Positions 27,801-37,759 of a DNA stretch of 64,000 nt are shown here, one piece after another (the stretch's first letter is position 1; each line of letters begins with the position of its first letter). The translations under genes were made by a program, and so were the position numbers. The notes beneath the pieces were generated by a model. The model searched no databases. It was given only the letters and a program-made list of their open reading frames with translations, and had not been told where the DNA came from. Source of the DNA: Elephas maximus indicus (Eukaryota > Chordata > Mammalia > Proboscidea > Elephantidae). The DNA is taken from contig NC_064831.1 of assembly GCF_024166365.1 (NCBI RefSeq), positions 25,968,768 to 26,032,767 of the forward strand. The letters run 5' to 3'.

Positions 27801-30800
27801 GACCTGAGTAGGGACTGAGGAGGTGGGAGAGAACAGGCAGAGCCTGGTGTAGGGAGTGAGGAGTTGGGAGAGACCAGGCAGGGCCCTGTGTAGGGATTGA
27901 GGAGATGGGACAGACCAGGTAGGGCCCTGTAAAGTGAGTGAGGTGGTGGGAGAGACAAGGCAGGGCCCTGTCAAGGGAGTGAGGAGGTGTGAGAGACCAG
28001 GCAGAGACCTGTGTAGGTAGTGAGGAGGTGGGAGAGACCAGGCAGGGGCCTGTGTAGGGAGTAAGGAGGTTGAAGAGACCAGGCAGGGCCCTGTGTAGGG
28101 AGTGAGGAGGCCATAGAGACCAGGCAGGGGCCTGTTTAGGGAGTGAGGATGTGGGAGAGATCACCCAGATACCTGTGTGTGGAGTGAAGAGGTGGGAGAG
28201 AACATGCAGGGCCCTCCATAGGGAGTAAGGAGGTGGGAAAGGCCAGGCAGGGCCCTGTGTAGGGAGTGAGGATGTGGGAAAAACCAGGCAGGGTCCTGTG
28301 TAAGGAGTCAGGAGGTGGGAGGGAGCAGTCAAAGACCTGTGTAGGGTTGAGGAGGTGGGAGAGATCAGGCAGGGCCCTGTCTAGGGAGTGAGGAGTTGGG
28401 AGAGACCAGGCAGAGACCTGTATAGGGAGTAAGGAGGTTAGAAATACCAGGCAGGGCCCTGAGTAGGGAGTGAGGAGTTGCGAGAGAACAGGGAGAGACC
28501 CTTGTAGGGAATGAGGAGGTGGGAGAAACCATGCAGAGACCTGTGTAGGGATGGAGGAGGTGGGAGGGACCAGTTAGGGCCCTGTGTATGTAGTCAGAAT
28601 GTGAGAGAGAGGAGGCAGGGCCCTGTGTAGACATTTAGCATGTGTGAGAGGTCAGGCAGGGCCCTGTGTAGACATTAAGCATGTGTGAGAGGTCAGGCAG
28701 GGCCCTGTGCAGGGAGTGAGGATGTGGGAGAGACCAGGCAGGGCCCTGTGTAGGGAGTGAGGAGGTGTAGAGACCAGGCAGTGCCCTGTTAAGGGATTGA
28801 GCAGGTGCAAGAGACCATAAGGGCCCTGTGTATGGAGTGAGGAGGTGGGAGAGAACAGGCAGAAACCTGTGTATGGAGTGAGAAGATGGGAGACAACAGA
28901 CAGGGCCCCGTGTAGGGAGTGAAGAGGTGGAGAACCAGGCAGGGCCCTGTCTAGGGAGGGAGGAGGTGGGAGATAACATCCAGAGAACAGTGTAGGGAGT
29001 GAGGAGGTGGGAGAAACAAGGCAGGGCTCTGTGTGGGGGGTGAGGAGATAGAAGAGACCAGGCAGGGCCCTATAATGTGAGTGAGGTGGTGGGAAAGACG
29101 AAGCAAGGCCCTGTGTAGGGAGTGAGGAGGTGGCAGAGACCAGGCTGGGCCCTGTGTAGGGAGTGTGGGGGTGGGAGAGACCAGGCTGGGCCCTGGGTAG
29201 GGAGTGAGTAGATGGGAGAGAATAGGCAGAAACCTGTGTAGGGAGTGAGAAGATGGGAGACAGCAGGCAGGGCCCTGTGTAGGGAGCGAAGAGGTGGGAG
29301 AAGCATTCAGAGACCTTCATAGGGAGTGAGGATATGGGAGAGACCAGGCAGGGCCCTGTGTAGGGAGTGAGGAGGCCAGAGATCAGGCAGGTCCCTGTGT
29401 ATGGAGTAAGGGATGTGGGAGAGACCTGACAGGGCCCTGTGCAGGGATTGAGGAGGTGGGAAAGAGGAGGCAGGGCCCTGTGTAGGGAGTGAGTAGGTGG
29501 GAGAGAGGAGGCAGGGCCTTGTGTAGGGAGTGAGGAGGTGGGAGAGACCAGGCAGGGCCCCGTGTAGGAAGTGAGGACCTGGGAGAGAACAGACAGATAC
29601 CTGTGTATGGAGTGAGAAGATGGGAGACACCAGACAGGGCCCAGTGTAGGGAATGAAAAGGTGGGAGAACCAGGCAGAGACCTTCATAGGGAGTGAGGAG
29701 GTGAGTGAGACCAGGCAGGGCTCTGTGTAGGGAGTGAGGCTGTGGGATAGACCAGGCAGGGCCCTGTGTAGGGAGTGAGGAGGTGGAGGACAGCAGGCAG
29801 GGCCCTCAGTAGGGAGCAAGGATATGGCAGCAACCAGGCAGGGCCCTGTGTAGGGAGTGAGGAGCTGGAAGAGAACAGGTGGGGCACTGTAGGAAGTGAG
29901 GACATGGGAGAGAACAGGCAGGGCCCTGTCTAGGGAGTGAGGAGGTGGAGAGACCAGGCAGAGCTCTGTGTAGGGAGTGAGGAGTGGGCTAGACCAGGCA
30001 GTGCCCTGTGTAGGGAGTGAGGAGGTGGGAGAGAACAGGCAGACACCTGTGTAGGGAGTGAGGAGGTGGGAGAGACCAGGCAGGGCCCTGTGTAGGGAGT
30101 GAGGCTGTGGGATAGACCAGGCACGGCCCTGTGTAGGGAATGAAGAGGTGGAGGAGACCAGGCAGAGCCCTCAGTAGTGAGTAAGGATATGGGAGAGACC
30201 AAGCAGGGCCCTGTGTACGGAGTGAGTAGTTGGGAGAGAACAGGCAGAGACCCTTGTAGGGAATGAGGATGTGGGAGAAACCAGGCAGAGACCTGTGTAG
30301 GGAGTGAGGAGGTGGTAGAGACCAGGCAGAGCCTTGTGTAGGGAGTCAGGATGTGGGCGAGACCAGGCAGGGCCCTGTGTAGGGAGTGAGGAGGTGGGAG
30401 AGACCAGGCAGGGCCCTGTGTATGTAGTAAGGACATGGAGAGACCAGGCAATGCCCTGTTAAAGGATTGAGCAGGTGGGAGAAACCATCAGGGCCCTGTG
30501 TAGGGAGTGAGGAGGTGGGAGAGAACAGTCAGACACATGTGTATTTAGTGAGGAGGTGTGAAAGACGACCCAGAGACCTGTGTAGGGACTGAGGAGGTGG
30601 GAGAGAACAGTCAGGGCACTGTGTACGGAGGGAGGAGGTGGGATAGACAAGGCAGGGCCCTGTCTAGGGAGTGAGGAGGTGGGAGAGACCAGGCAGGGCA
30701 CTGTGTTGGGAGTGAGGAGATGGGAGAGACCAGGCAGGGCCCTGTAAAGTGAGTGAGGTGGTGGGAGAGATCAGGCAGAGACCTGTGTAGGTAGTCAGGA

Positions 30801-31258
30801 TGTGGGAGAGACCAGTAAGGGCTCTGTGTAAGGAGTGATGAGGTGGGAGAGACCAGGCTGGGCCCTGTGTAGGGAATGAAGTGGTGGAACAGACCAGGCA
30901 AGGCCCTGTGTAGGGAGTGAGGTTGTGGGAGAAACCAGGCAGGGCTCTGTGTAAGGAGTGATGAGGTGGGAGAGACCAGCCAGGACCCTGTGTAGGGCGT
31001 GAGGAGGTGGGAGAGACCAGGCTGGGCCCTGATAGGGTCTCAGGAGGTGGGAGAGACCAGGCAGGGCCCTGTGTAGGGAGTGAGGATTTAGGAGAGACCA
31101 GGCAGGGCCCTGTGTAGGGAGTGAGGATTTAGGAGATACCAGGCAGGGCCATGTGTAGGGAGTAAGGATGTGGGAGAGATCATTCAGGACCCTGTGTAGG
31201 GAGTGAGGAGGTGGGAGAGACCAGGCAGAGACCTCTGTAGGGAGTGAGGAGGTGTGAC
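24813..31258. repeat. 41-bp GC-rich subtelomeric minisatellite, about 157 copies
   Basis: The unit reads approximately gggccctgtgtagggagtga then ggaggtgggagagaccaggc plus one a. Units vary at a few positions (gggccctg or agagacctg; agaccagg or agaacagg). Higher-order structure is visible: a variant with gaagatgggagaca recurs at about 26,229, 26,637, 27,291, 28,882, 29,250 and 29,606, mostly at near-multiples of 41 bp. On the minus strand the unit has no stop in any frame and 41 is not divisible by three, so long artefactual open frames (SLPPPHSLHRALPG-like) cycle through three frames. No start context, splice structure or codon bias supports a protein. Confidence 0.95.
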
Positions 31259-31535
31259 CGATCAGGAGAAGGCTCAGGTGTGTAGAGTTAAGGACTAAGT
31301 GGCTCTGTTGGAATAGACTTGATGGCACCTAACAACAACTGTTAAAAAACAATGAAATAAAATACAACGAGTGGTACGAGAAAGGTGAATAGAAATTTAA
31401 AAACATGAACTTATCTGTATCTCAAATGAATCTCATAATCACACTGGAGAATGACCAAACGAAAAAGAATCAGTCCATGTAAATTGAAATACAATACCTT
31501 GGTTATATATATATATATATATCAGGCCATAGATT
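31259..31535 (+). other. Array-edge sequence with a SINE 3' tail and a TA-repeat
   Basis: After the last minisatellite unit, 31,296-31,335 resembles the 3' end of an AfroSINE (ggaatagacttgatggcacc then taacaacaac). The remainder is AT-rich with (TA)n at 31,504-31,522. No gene is seen. Confidence 0.6.
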
Positions 31536-31686
31536 AAAACCAAACACTTCACCGTCAGGTTGATTCCAACTCATAGTGATCCCATAGGGCAGAGTAGAAC
31601 TGTTTCCAAGGAGCACCTGGTGGATTTGAACTGCCAAACTTTTGGTTAGCAGCTGAAATCTTAACCACTATGCTACCAGGATTTCC
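31536..31686 (-). mobile_element. AfroSINE, minus strand
   Basis: The SINE core (ggcagagtagaactgtttcc, then the tRNA-like head ttggttagcagctgaaatct) ends with the complement of the 5' head at 31,686. The flanks carry a direct repeat ccatagattaaaac at 31,527-31,540 and 31,685-31,698, a target-site duplication of 14 bp. Confidence 0.9.
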
Positions 31687-31788
31687 ATAGATTAAAACAG
31701 CTAGCTGCAAAGAATGTTTAAATCTATTTAGGTATGAATGTAAAAATTCTGAAAGTGTTTTTGTGTGTATTATAGAACTAAGAAACAC

Positions 31789-31990
31789 AGGTGGCACAAC
31801 AGTTAAGTGCTCCGCTGCTAACTGAAAGGTCAGGGGTTAGAACCCATCATCCAGTCCACAGGAGAAAGATGTAGCAGCCAGCTTCCATAAAGAATACAGC
31901 CTTGGGAATCCTATGGGGTGGTTCTACTCTGTCCTATACGGTTGCTAGGAGTCAGAGTCCACTTGAAGGCAACAGGTTTCATTTTTTTGT
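31789..31990 (+). mobile_element. AfroSINE, plus strand, long subtype
   Basis: It begins with a tRNA-like head (ggtggcacaacagttaagtg), has the extra middle block containing taaagaatacagccttggga, then ggttctactctgtcctatac and the tail before a T-rich end. The middle block makes this the longer subtype; 58,958-59,166 carries the same block in reverse. Confidence 0.85.
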
Positions 31991-32117
31991 TTTTTGGTTA
32001 TTATATCACTATTGAAATTACTGATACCTAGAGTTTTCCCTCCTGGAGAAAGGAGATACAGATCCTTAAGGGGAGAGGACAGTCGCCAGGGTCTTAGATT
32101 AGAATTACAGTTATTAG

Positions 32118-32612
32118 CACCTCTTACGGATTGAATCGTGTCCCCCCAAATTTGTGTCAACTTGGCTAGTCCATGATTCCCAGTATTGTATGCTTGTCCA
32201 CCATCTTGTCATCTGATCTGATTGTCTTATGGGTTGCAAATCCTACTTGTATGATGTTAATGGGGCAAGACTCAATCTACAAGATGAGGTTGGGTTTTAA
32301 GTCAATTTCTTTTGAGATATAAAAGAGAGAAGCAAGCGGAGAGACAGGGGGACCTCATACACCAAGAAAGTAGTGCCAGGAGCAGAGCATGTCCTCTGGA
32401 CCCGGGGTCTCTGTGCTGAGAAGCTCCTAGTCCAGGGCCAGATTGATGACAAGGACCATCCTCCACAGCCAACAGAGAGAGAAAGCCTTCCCATGGAGCT
32501 GATGTCCTGAATCTGGACTTCTAGCCTACTAGACTATAAGAGAAAACTCTGTTTGTTGAAGCCATCCACCTGTGGTATTTCTGTTATAGCAGCACTAGGA
32601 AACTAAGACAGC
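32118..32612 (+). mobile_element. Solo LTR-like element, possibly MaLR/ERVL type
   Basis: The span starts with ggattgaatcgtgtcccccc and ends with tttctgttatagcagcacta then ggaaactaagaca, a layout like mammalian MaLR LTRs. A related minus-strand 3' end is present at 48,838-48,976, supporting a dispersed family. The internal phrase gtctctgtgctgagaagctc is shared with the ERVL-type LTRs at 35.4 and 55.1 kb. Exact borders and family name are uncertain. Confidence 0.55.
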
Positions 32613-32815
32613 ATCTATTCACAATGTGCACATATAGAAAACAAAAATCTTCAAAACCAGGCCCATAAACAGCATCATGATAAATGGTGAAGAAACTGAA
32701 GTTTTCATACTAGCATAGTGGTGAACGTTTTGCAATATATTAAAATAGTAATTAGTTTAAATAAGCAGGTACAGTATAGTGAATTACTAATATATGGTCC
32801 TTCTAGCCATGGTCT
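32613..32815. other. Short stretch without recognised features
   Basis: AT-rich sequence with no open frame or repeat that I recognise. Confidence 0.5.
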
Positions 32816-33224
32816 CCTAGCTCTCATAAAAGGATTCGGTGGGAATATGCAAATGAGGTGCTTGTAGCCCACCGAGATTGGAAAGCTTGCTAATAACATA
32901 AATAAGGTGCACGGAACCCTTGCAGGGGTGGGGGAGGGGTGGGACCATGCAAAGGAAGATTTATGGAACCATAATGAGGGGATTGGTCAGTTTTGTCACC
33001 CAGCTGTGCTTAAAGGGAGCTAATATAATACCACATCAGAAGGGAGACTTCACTACCATCAAGAAGAGTCAGGAATGGAGCTTGTCCTTTGGAACTTAAG
33101 AAGTTCCCCAGCAAACACCTAAGCATTATCTCTTTTCTGTCAGCTAAATAAGCAGAATTTATTTAGACTTTGCTAACTAATGATCAGTTCTGTATTCAAA
33201 GCTTCCAATTCAGTTGGACCAGCT
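32816..33224 (+). mobile_element. ERVL-like LTR fragment, left of the L1 insertion
   Basis: Phrases such as gggaccatgcaaaggaagat, ggtcagttttgtcacccagc and ggagcttgtcctttgg match the U3/R part of the LTRs at 35,416 and 55,134. The fragment is interrupted by the L1 at 33,225 and its flank resumes at 35,096. Similarity fades beyond about 33,110, so the right border is uncertain. Confidence 0.5.
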
Positions 33225-33387
33225 GGGGCGGGGCCAAGATGGCTGACTAGGTAGAAGCTACCTCGGATCCCTCTCGCAACAAAGACTCGGAAAAACAAGT
33301 GAATGGATCACGTACATGACAATCTACAAACCCTGACCATCAAACACAGATCTAGGGAGTTGACCTGAGTGACAGAGACCGAGAACA

Positions 33388-33840
33388 AGCAACCACGGGG
33401 AAGCAGTGACTGTTTTTGGAGCCTGGAGCCAGCGTCCCAGTCAGAAAACCTTGGCGCCAGGCTTTGGACTGTGCGCAGGGGAGCTGAGCATGGCATCCTG
33501 AGACGGCGCAAACACGGGATGCAGCCCTAGCCCCCAGAAGTGGCCTCGGGGGAAGCCCAGCCAGTGCATGCAGGCAGCGCAATGAAGCAGCTGACAGGAG
33601 GGGAGAAGTCACCGGGAGGCAGCGACTGGTTTTGGAGCCTAGAGTGTTTGGAGCCTGGAGTGCGGCGTCCCAGCCGGGGAACCTTGGCGCTGGGCTTTGG
33701 ACTGGGAGTGGAGGAACTGACCACGGCTTCTGAGACAGCACAAGCACAGAACGCGGGCCTGACCCTAGGGGGCAATCTTGACCCAGCCAACACACACAGG
33801 CTACACACCCCTCGGGAATCTCAGATAAAACAGTCATCAC
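33388..33840 (+). repeat. Two diverged tandem monomers in the L1 5' UTR
   Basis: Two similar blocks sit in tandem, offset by about 220-235 bp. The first contains cagtgactgtttttggagcc and ccttggcgccaggctttgga; the second has cagcgactggttttggagcc and ccttggcgctgggctttgga. Monomeric promoters of this type are known in some L1 lineages, including mouse. CpG-rich sequence fits promoter function. Confidence 0.7.
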
Positions 33841-34818
33841 CAAGCAAGATAAGTAACTTTGTCTATATTCCTGGGTGCTACTCTCTCCTTTTTTTAACTC
33901 TCTCCTATTTGATCCCTCCCCTCCCCTTCCCAGACGGCTTCATTAACATTGGAATTTCCTGGGCCAGAGAGTGAAGTGCTCTGTGGTTTTTTTTTTTGTT
34001 TGTTTGTTTTCTTTGTTTTGTCTTTTCCTAACCCATTCTCCTGGCCTGAGAGGAGCAGCTACAAAAAACCCAGGGACCAAAAATCCTTCCCTGACTTCCC
34101 GAAATTGGACTAAAAATACAGAACCAGCTCCAGCCAAGCATATGAGATCCACAGTCTTGGGCTTTCATCCCTATAGGGAACAAGGTGGCTATTATAATGC
34201 AAAGGCATTTCTGATAGGGATCTGACTGCAATTGTTTTAGGGGATTACTGGAAAGACAAGTTTCCCAGGTCTGATATCTCTACCTATTAAACAGAGCCCT
34301 CACTGACCCACAACAGGGAACAGAGGGCTGAAGCTCCACCCAAACCACCTAGCCTCCTGCCATAGAGGTCTGAGGATAGTGACATCTACCAATCTGTAGA
34401 GGTACATGAATTGGGTGCCTAAGGTACAGCTGCAGAGCCCACCCACCAAAGTGCTTTAGGAATAGAGACACACCTACCTCACTGGCACTTGGAGGAAGCC
34501 TGTCAGCATCCTGCCCCCCCTGCTACTAGAATATGGTGCACACAACTATCACCACTACTCCTCTAAGTGAATAGGTGACAGTCTACACCACACACTTAGT
34601 GACTCAAAATCAGATTCTACTCAAGAATATTGAATGGACTCTTAGGCTTATATATCTGGTAACAGCCCAAACCACCTGGTAATAGGACATAAGTGATTCA
34701 AAGGCTACAACAATCAAGACAGCGCAATCTAGTAGCCCATCTACATATATTGAAAGAGAACAAAACGAGATAAGACTCAGTGAGCAAATATAAAATAAAT
34801 CATTACAATATCTTATAG

Positions 34819-35095
34819 ATGGCTCGGAGACAGCAGTCGATATCAAACCACATAAAGAAGCAGACCATGATTGCTTCTACAACTCCCCAAATTAAAGAAT
34901 CAAAATCTTTCCCAAATGAAGATACAATCCTGGAATTGCCAGATGCAGAATATAAAAAACTAATTTACAGAATGCTTCATGACATCAGGGATGACCTCAT
35001 AAATGAAATAAGGCAATCTACAGAAAAAGCCAAGGAACACACTGATAAAGCAGTTGAAGAAATCAAAAAGATTATTCAAGAACATAGTGGAAAAA
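34819..35095 (+). pseudogene. L1 ORF1 N-terminal fragment
   Basis: The frame starts MARRQQSISNHIKKQ and continues through a charged, helical region with EDTILELPDAEYKKLIYRML and repeated K/E heptads. This matches the leader and start of the coiled coil of an L1 ORF1 protein, the RNA-binding chaperone of retrotransposition. About 92 residues belong to the element; the last few residues of the frame are read from flanking DNA after the target-site duplication and end at a stop near 35,124. The RRM and C-terminal domains are absent, so the product cannot function. Confidence 0.75.
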
Positions 35096-35415
35096 AGTTG
35101 GACCAGCTGCAAACACTTCACTAAATTTTCATGTCAAAATTGTTTACACTTTTTGTTTTAGAAATACTGCCTTAGTTAGATTGTATCAAGTATGAGAGAT
35201 TTATGTGAGACTAGAAACTGACAAAAAGAAAGTTTCACAGTTAATTGCCAGCCTTGCAAATCTCACCTCCTTTCCTGCCATTGCTTTCATGTGAAGCCAT
35301 CTCTATGTTTTGTTAAATATGTCTTTGTTTTGCCTGAAAGGCCTGCAAGCCAGCTGAATTCATGCTCTCCCACAGCTCTTTCCTTCAATAAATTAAATTT
35401 GTTTAAATACCAGAG
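35096..35415 (+). other. Right flank of the L1 insertion, LTR-like
   Basis: This continues the sequence broken at 33,224. It ends with cttcaataaattaaatttgt, a polyadenylation-like AATAAA context, which suggests it is the end of an LTR. No coding frame is convincing. Confidence 0.4.
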
Positions 35416-36039
35416 TGTTGGTCCAGCAACTTCACTAGGACAAACTCCCACCCAAGTGTTTGGGTGGGACTATGCAAATAGGGTAATTGTAGCCCACCAA
35501 GAGGACTGGTCAGCTTTGCCATCCTGCTAGGCTTGAAATAAGCCACCTTGGAGGTGGGAAAGGGAGGATTGTACAATCACCAAGGAAGAATAGCCAGGAG
35601 TCCAGAGTGTGGCCTTTGGACCTAGGATACCTGCACTGAGAAGCTCCTGGAACCAGGAGACAGAGAGCGAGCTGTAACCCTGAAGCCGGTGAAAAGAGGT
35701 GGCAGGAGAGACTGACAGGAGACCCTGCAGTGGGCTTGCAAGCCCATGGAAAAAGAAAGTTGAGTGCCTGGGGTGCCTCTGGGGACTGATTGGCAGGAGC
35801 TAAAGGAGCTTTGTAACACTTGCCTGAGAGAGGCAGAGGCCTAGGGCCAAAGAGAAGTACGCCGGCGAGCACAGCTGAAAAGAGGCTGTCCTGATGGAAG
35901 AACTGTCTGCTGAGTGTTCCTGAGCCTGGACTGTAACCTGTTACTTACCTAATAAACCCCATAATTGTCAGTACCTGTGGCCATTGCAATGAATTCTTGA
36001 ACCCAAGAGAGAAGTAGAGAGTGCCGCCAGAGGGATGGT
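35416..36039 (+). mobile_element. ERVL-type LTR, plus strand
   Basis: This is a 624-bp LTR containing gagaagctcctggaaccagg, a polyadenylation signal in ttacttacctaataaacccc and an R/U5 tail. A tRNA-Leu-type primer site follows immediately. A homologous copy lies on the minus strand at 55,134-55,929. The left border at tgttgg is inferred from that alignment. Confidence 0.75.
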
Positions 36040-36175
36040 TGGTGTCAGAATTGGTAAAGACGGCAGAAGGAGGAGGCGTGTCTGACCTCCACCTCGTATG
36101 AATCAGCCTGGGGCTGATGTTGATCTTGATTCTCTCTCCTCCCCTTTATGAAGTTAGTGGAGGACTGACACCACC
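36040..36175 (+). mobile_element. Primer binding site and leader of the ERVL-type element
   Basis: Directly after the LTR, tggtgtcagaattgg resembles the complement of a leucine tRNA 3' end, the primer that gives ERVL its name. About 120 bp of leader follows, including gctgatgttgatcttgattc. The same leader is present beside the copy at 55.1 kb and stops at nearly the same point. No gag or pol follows. Confidence 0.65.
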
Positions 36176-36225
36176 AGCCCATTTAGGCAGCAGGGTTTTG
36201 TGCAACCTATTTATGCCACTGTGCA

Positions 36226-36917
36226 GCAACACGCACTCAGGAAAACTACCTCAGGAAAACTCCACTGAGGTAGCCCTGTTCTCGAAGAGGAACAAGTATG
36301 CAGTGTTAGTGTTAAGGGATTGTGAAAGCACATTGTTGTCCAGGGAAAACAATGCGCATGGTGAAATCCTAACAAGCCCAAGTGCCTCTCCACAGTTCAA
36401 AGTGTGTAACTACACACTCTTTTCCAAGTAGGACAGCTCAGAGGCAACATCACCCTGCATGTTTCTCAGCGAAAGGAAGAACTCCCTGACTTCATCGAGT
36501 CCTCTGACGAAAGCAGTCAGAATGAGAAAACCAGCATTTGTTTTCTCTTCCCTGCAATGAGCTCAGCAGATTTGATCCTTGCAAAAGCGAGGTTTTCCCA
36601 GGAAAACTCCATTGCGGTAGCACTGTTCTTGAATGGGAACAGGTATGTAGTGTTACCGCTAAGGGATTGTGAAAGCACGTTGTTGACCAGGAAAAACAAA
36701 GTGCATGGTGAAACCCTAACAAAGCCAATTGCCATTCCTCAGTTCAAAGTGTGTAACTACACTCTGTTCCAGGTAAGAGAGCACAGAGGCAACATCAGCC
36801 TGCATGTTTATCAGTGAAAGAAAGCACTCTCTGACTTCCTCCAATCCTCTGACGAAAGCAGTCAGAATGAGAAAACCGTCATTTGGTTTCTCTTTCCTGC
36901 AATAAGCTCGGCAAATT
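36226..36917. repeat. 345-bp satellite, left part
   Basis: Two units. Diagnostic phrases are ctcaggaaaactccattgtg-like, gattgtgaaagcacgttg (near 36,319 and 36,666), ccacagttcaaagtgtgtaa and gcaatgagctcggcaaat at the unit border (near 36,554 and 36,898). The array is cut at 36,917 by an ERV and resumes in register at 45,015. Short open frames in it are artefacts. Confidence 0.92.
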
Positions 36918-37721
36918 TGTTACCGCAGATTGTGGGTTTGAGCCACCTGCTGCAAAGCCAATACTGAGACAGGAGGAGGTAAGCAGTAAAGGCTTTATTG
37001 AATACCTGTATTCAAGGGACAGAGCGGGTTAAATTTCGCCCAAATTTTGTCTGCCCTAAAGGGTTGATGGGAGGGTTTTATACGCGAAAGATCAGGGTTA
37101 CCAAATGTTTTGAGCGTGTAGTCCACAGATGGCCTTATAGGTCACAAAACAACTATAAAAACTCTTTATTAAACTAAAGATAAACATGTCAGGCACCTTG
37201 GACTCTAATCAGCATATTTATAACAGGATGAAAAAGCTCTCATAAGCATCTCTCGGCTAGTGGGGCTGTTTTGCCAAGTCCACTGTGGCTGAGATAGGGA
37301 GCAAGAAAGAAAGCCTTCTTGTCGGTTTCCAGGCCGAAGGCCATTTCTCAAGAAAACAAACAAAGGAGAAAAGAGACCAAGGCCACAGGAGCTGAGATAG
37401 CTCTGTACCTCTTTGGAAGAGACTGGTGCACCCGGTGCAATTAAAAAAAAGTTTAGAGATTACTTACAGCATCATTATGGCGTTAGTCATGTCAAGCTCT
37501 CAATCACCTGTTTCGAATAGGGGAAAATATGTTGTAAGATATTAGGGTGTTTATTATGTTTAAGAGCGGAACAGGCTGCTCAGCTATATTTTGAACAGAG
37601 CCTGCACCATTTTCCAAGGACTAGAGATTAATCACAGCTTATACAGTTATATTAAAACAAATGAGAAAACATATTCTCCCTAATATTAAAACACTAAAGA
37701 AAATGCATTTTCACTACTTCA
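36918..37721 (-). repeat. 3' LTR of the class I ERV
   Basis: This is 804 bp with TG...CA ends read on the minus strand (tgaagtagtgaaaatgcatt at the start, ggtaaca at the end). The sequence gctttattgaatac on the plus strand is the complement of an AATAAA polyadenylation signal. It pairs with 44,222-45,014. Confidence 0.92.
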
Positions 37722-37736
37722 ATCCCCCCTTTTTCT
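37722..37736 (-). other. Polypurine tract
   Basis: Minus strand agaaaaaggggggat directly abuts the 3' LTR. This is the plus-strand primer for retroviral DNA synthesis and fixes the provirus orientation. Confidence 0.88.
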
Positions 37737-37759
37737 GAAAGTTTCACGATCTTGGGAAA

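Larger units (their letters stand above)
33225..35095 (+). mobile_element. L1 LINE with complete-looking 5' end, truncated in ORF1
   Basis: The element opens with ggggcggggccaagatggct, the usual start of a mammalian L1 5' UTR, followed by about 1.6 kb of UTR and the beginning of ORF1. It stops inside ORF1 after a short A-run. The 14-bp direct repeat agttggaccagctg lies at 33,212-33,225 and 35,096-35,109, so the truncated form is what integrated. L1 copies normally lose their 5' end; this one has the 5' end and lacks the rest of ORF1, ORF2 and the 3' UTR. The probable cause is a prematurely polyadenylated or internally primed transcript. Confidence 0.85.

Noticed and set aside
24813..31258. 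CRISPR-like array
   Set aside because: No unique spacers, units directly abut, the genome is vertebrate and no cas genes are present.
24793..31328. Long proline/serine-rich open frames, up to 253 codons
   Set aside because: A direct result of a 41-bp unit lacking stops on the minus strand; overlapping frames have the same peptide in different phase.
33540..33974. 144-codon open frame as a gene
   Set aside because: It lies within the L1 5' UTR and its monomer repeats.
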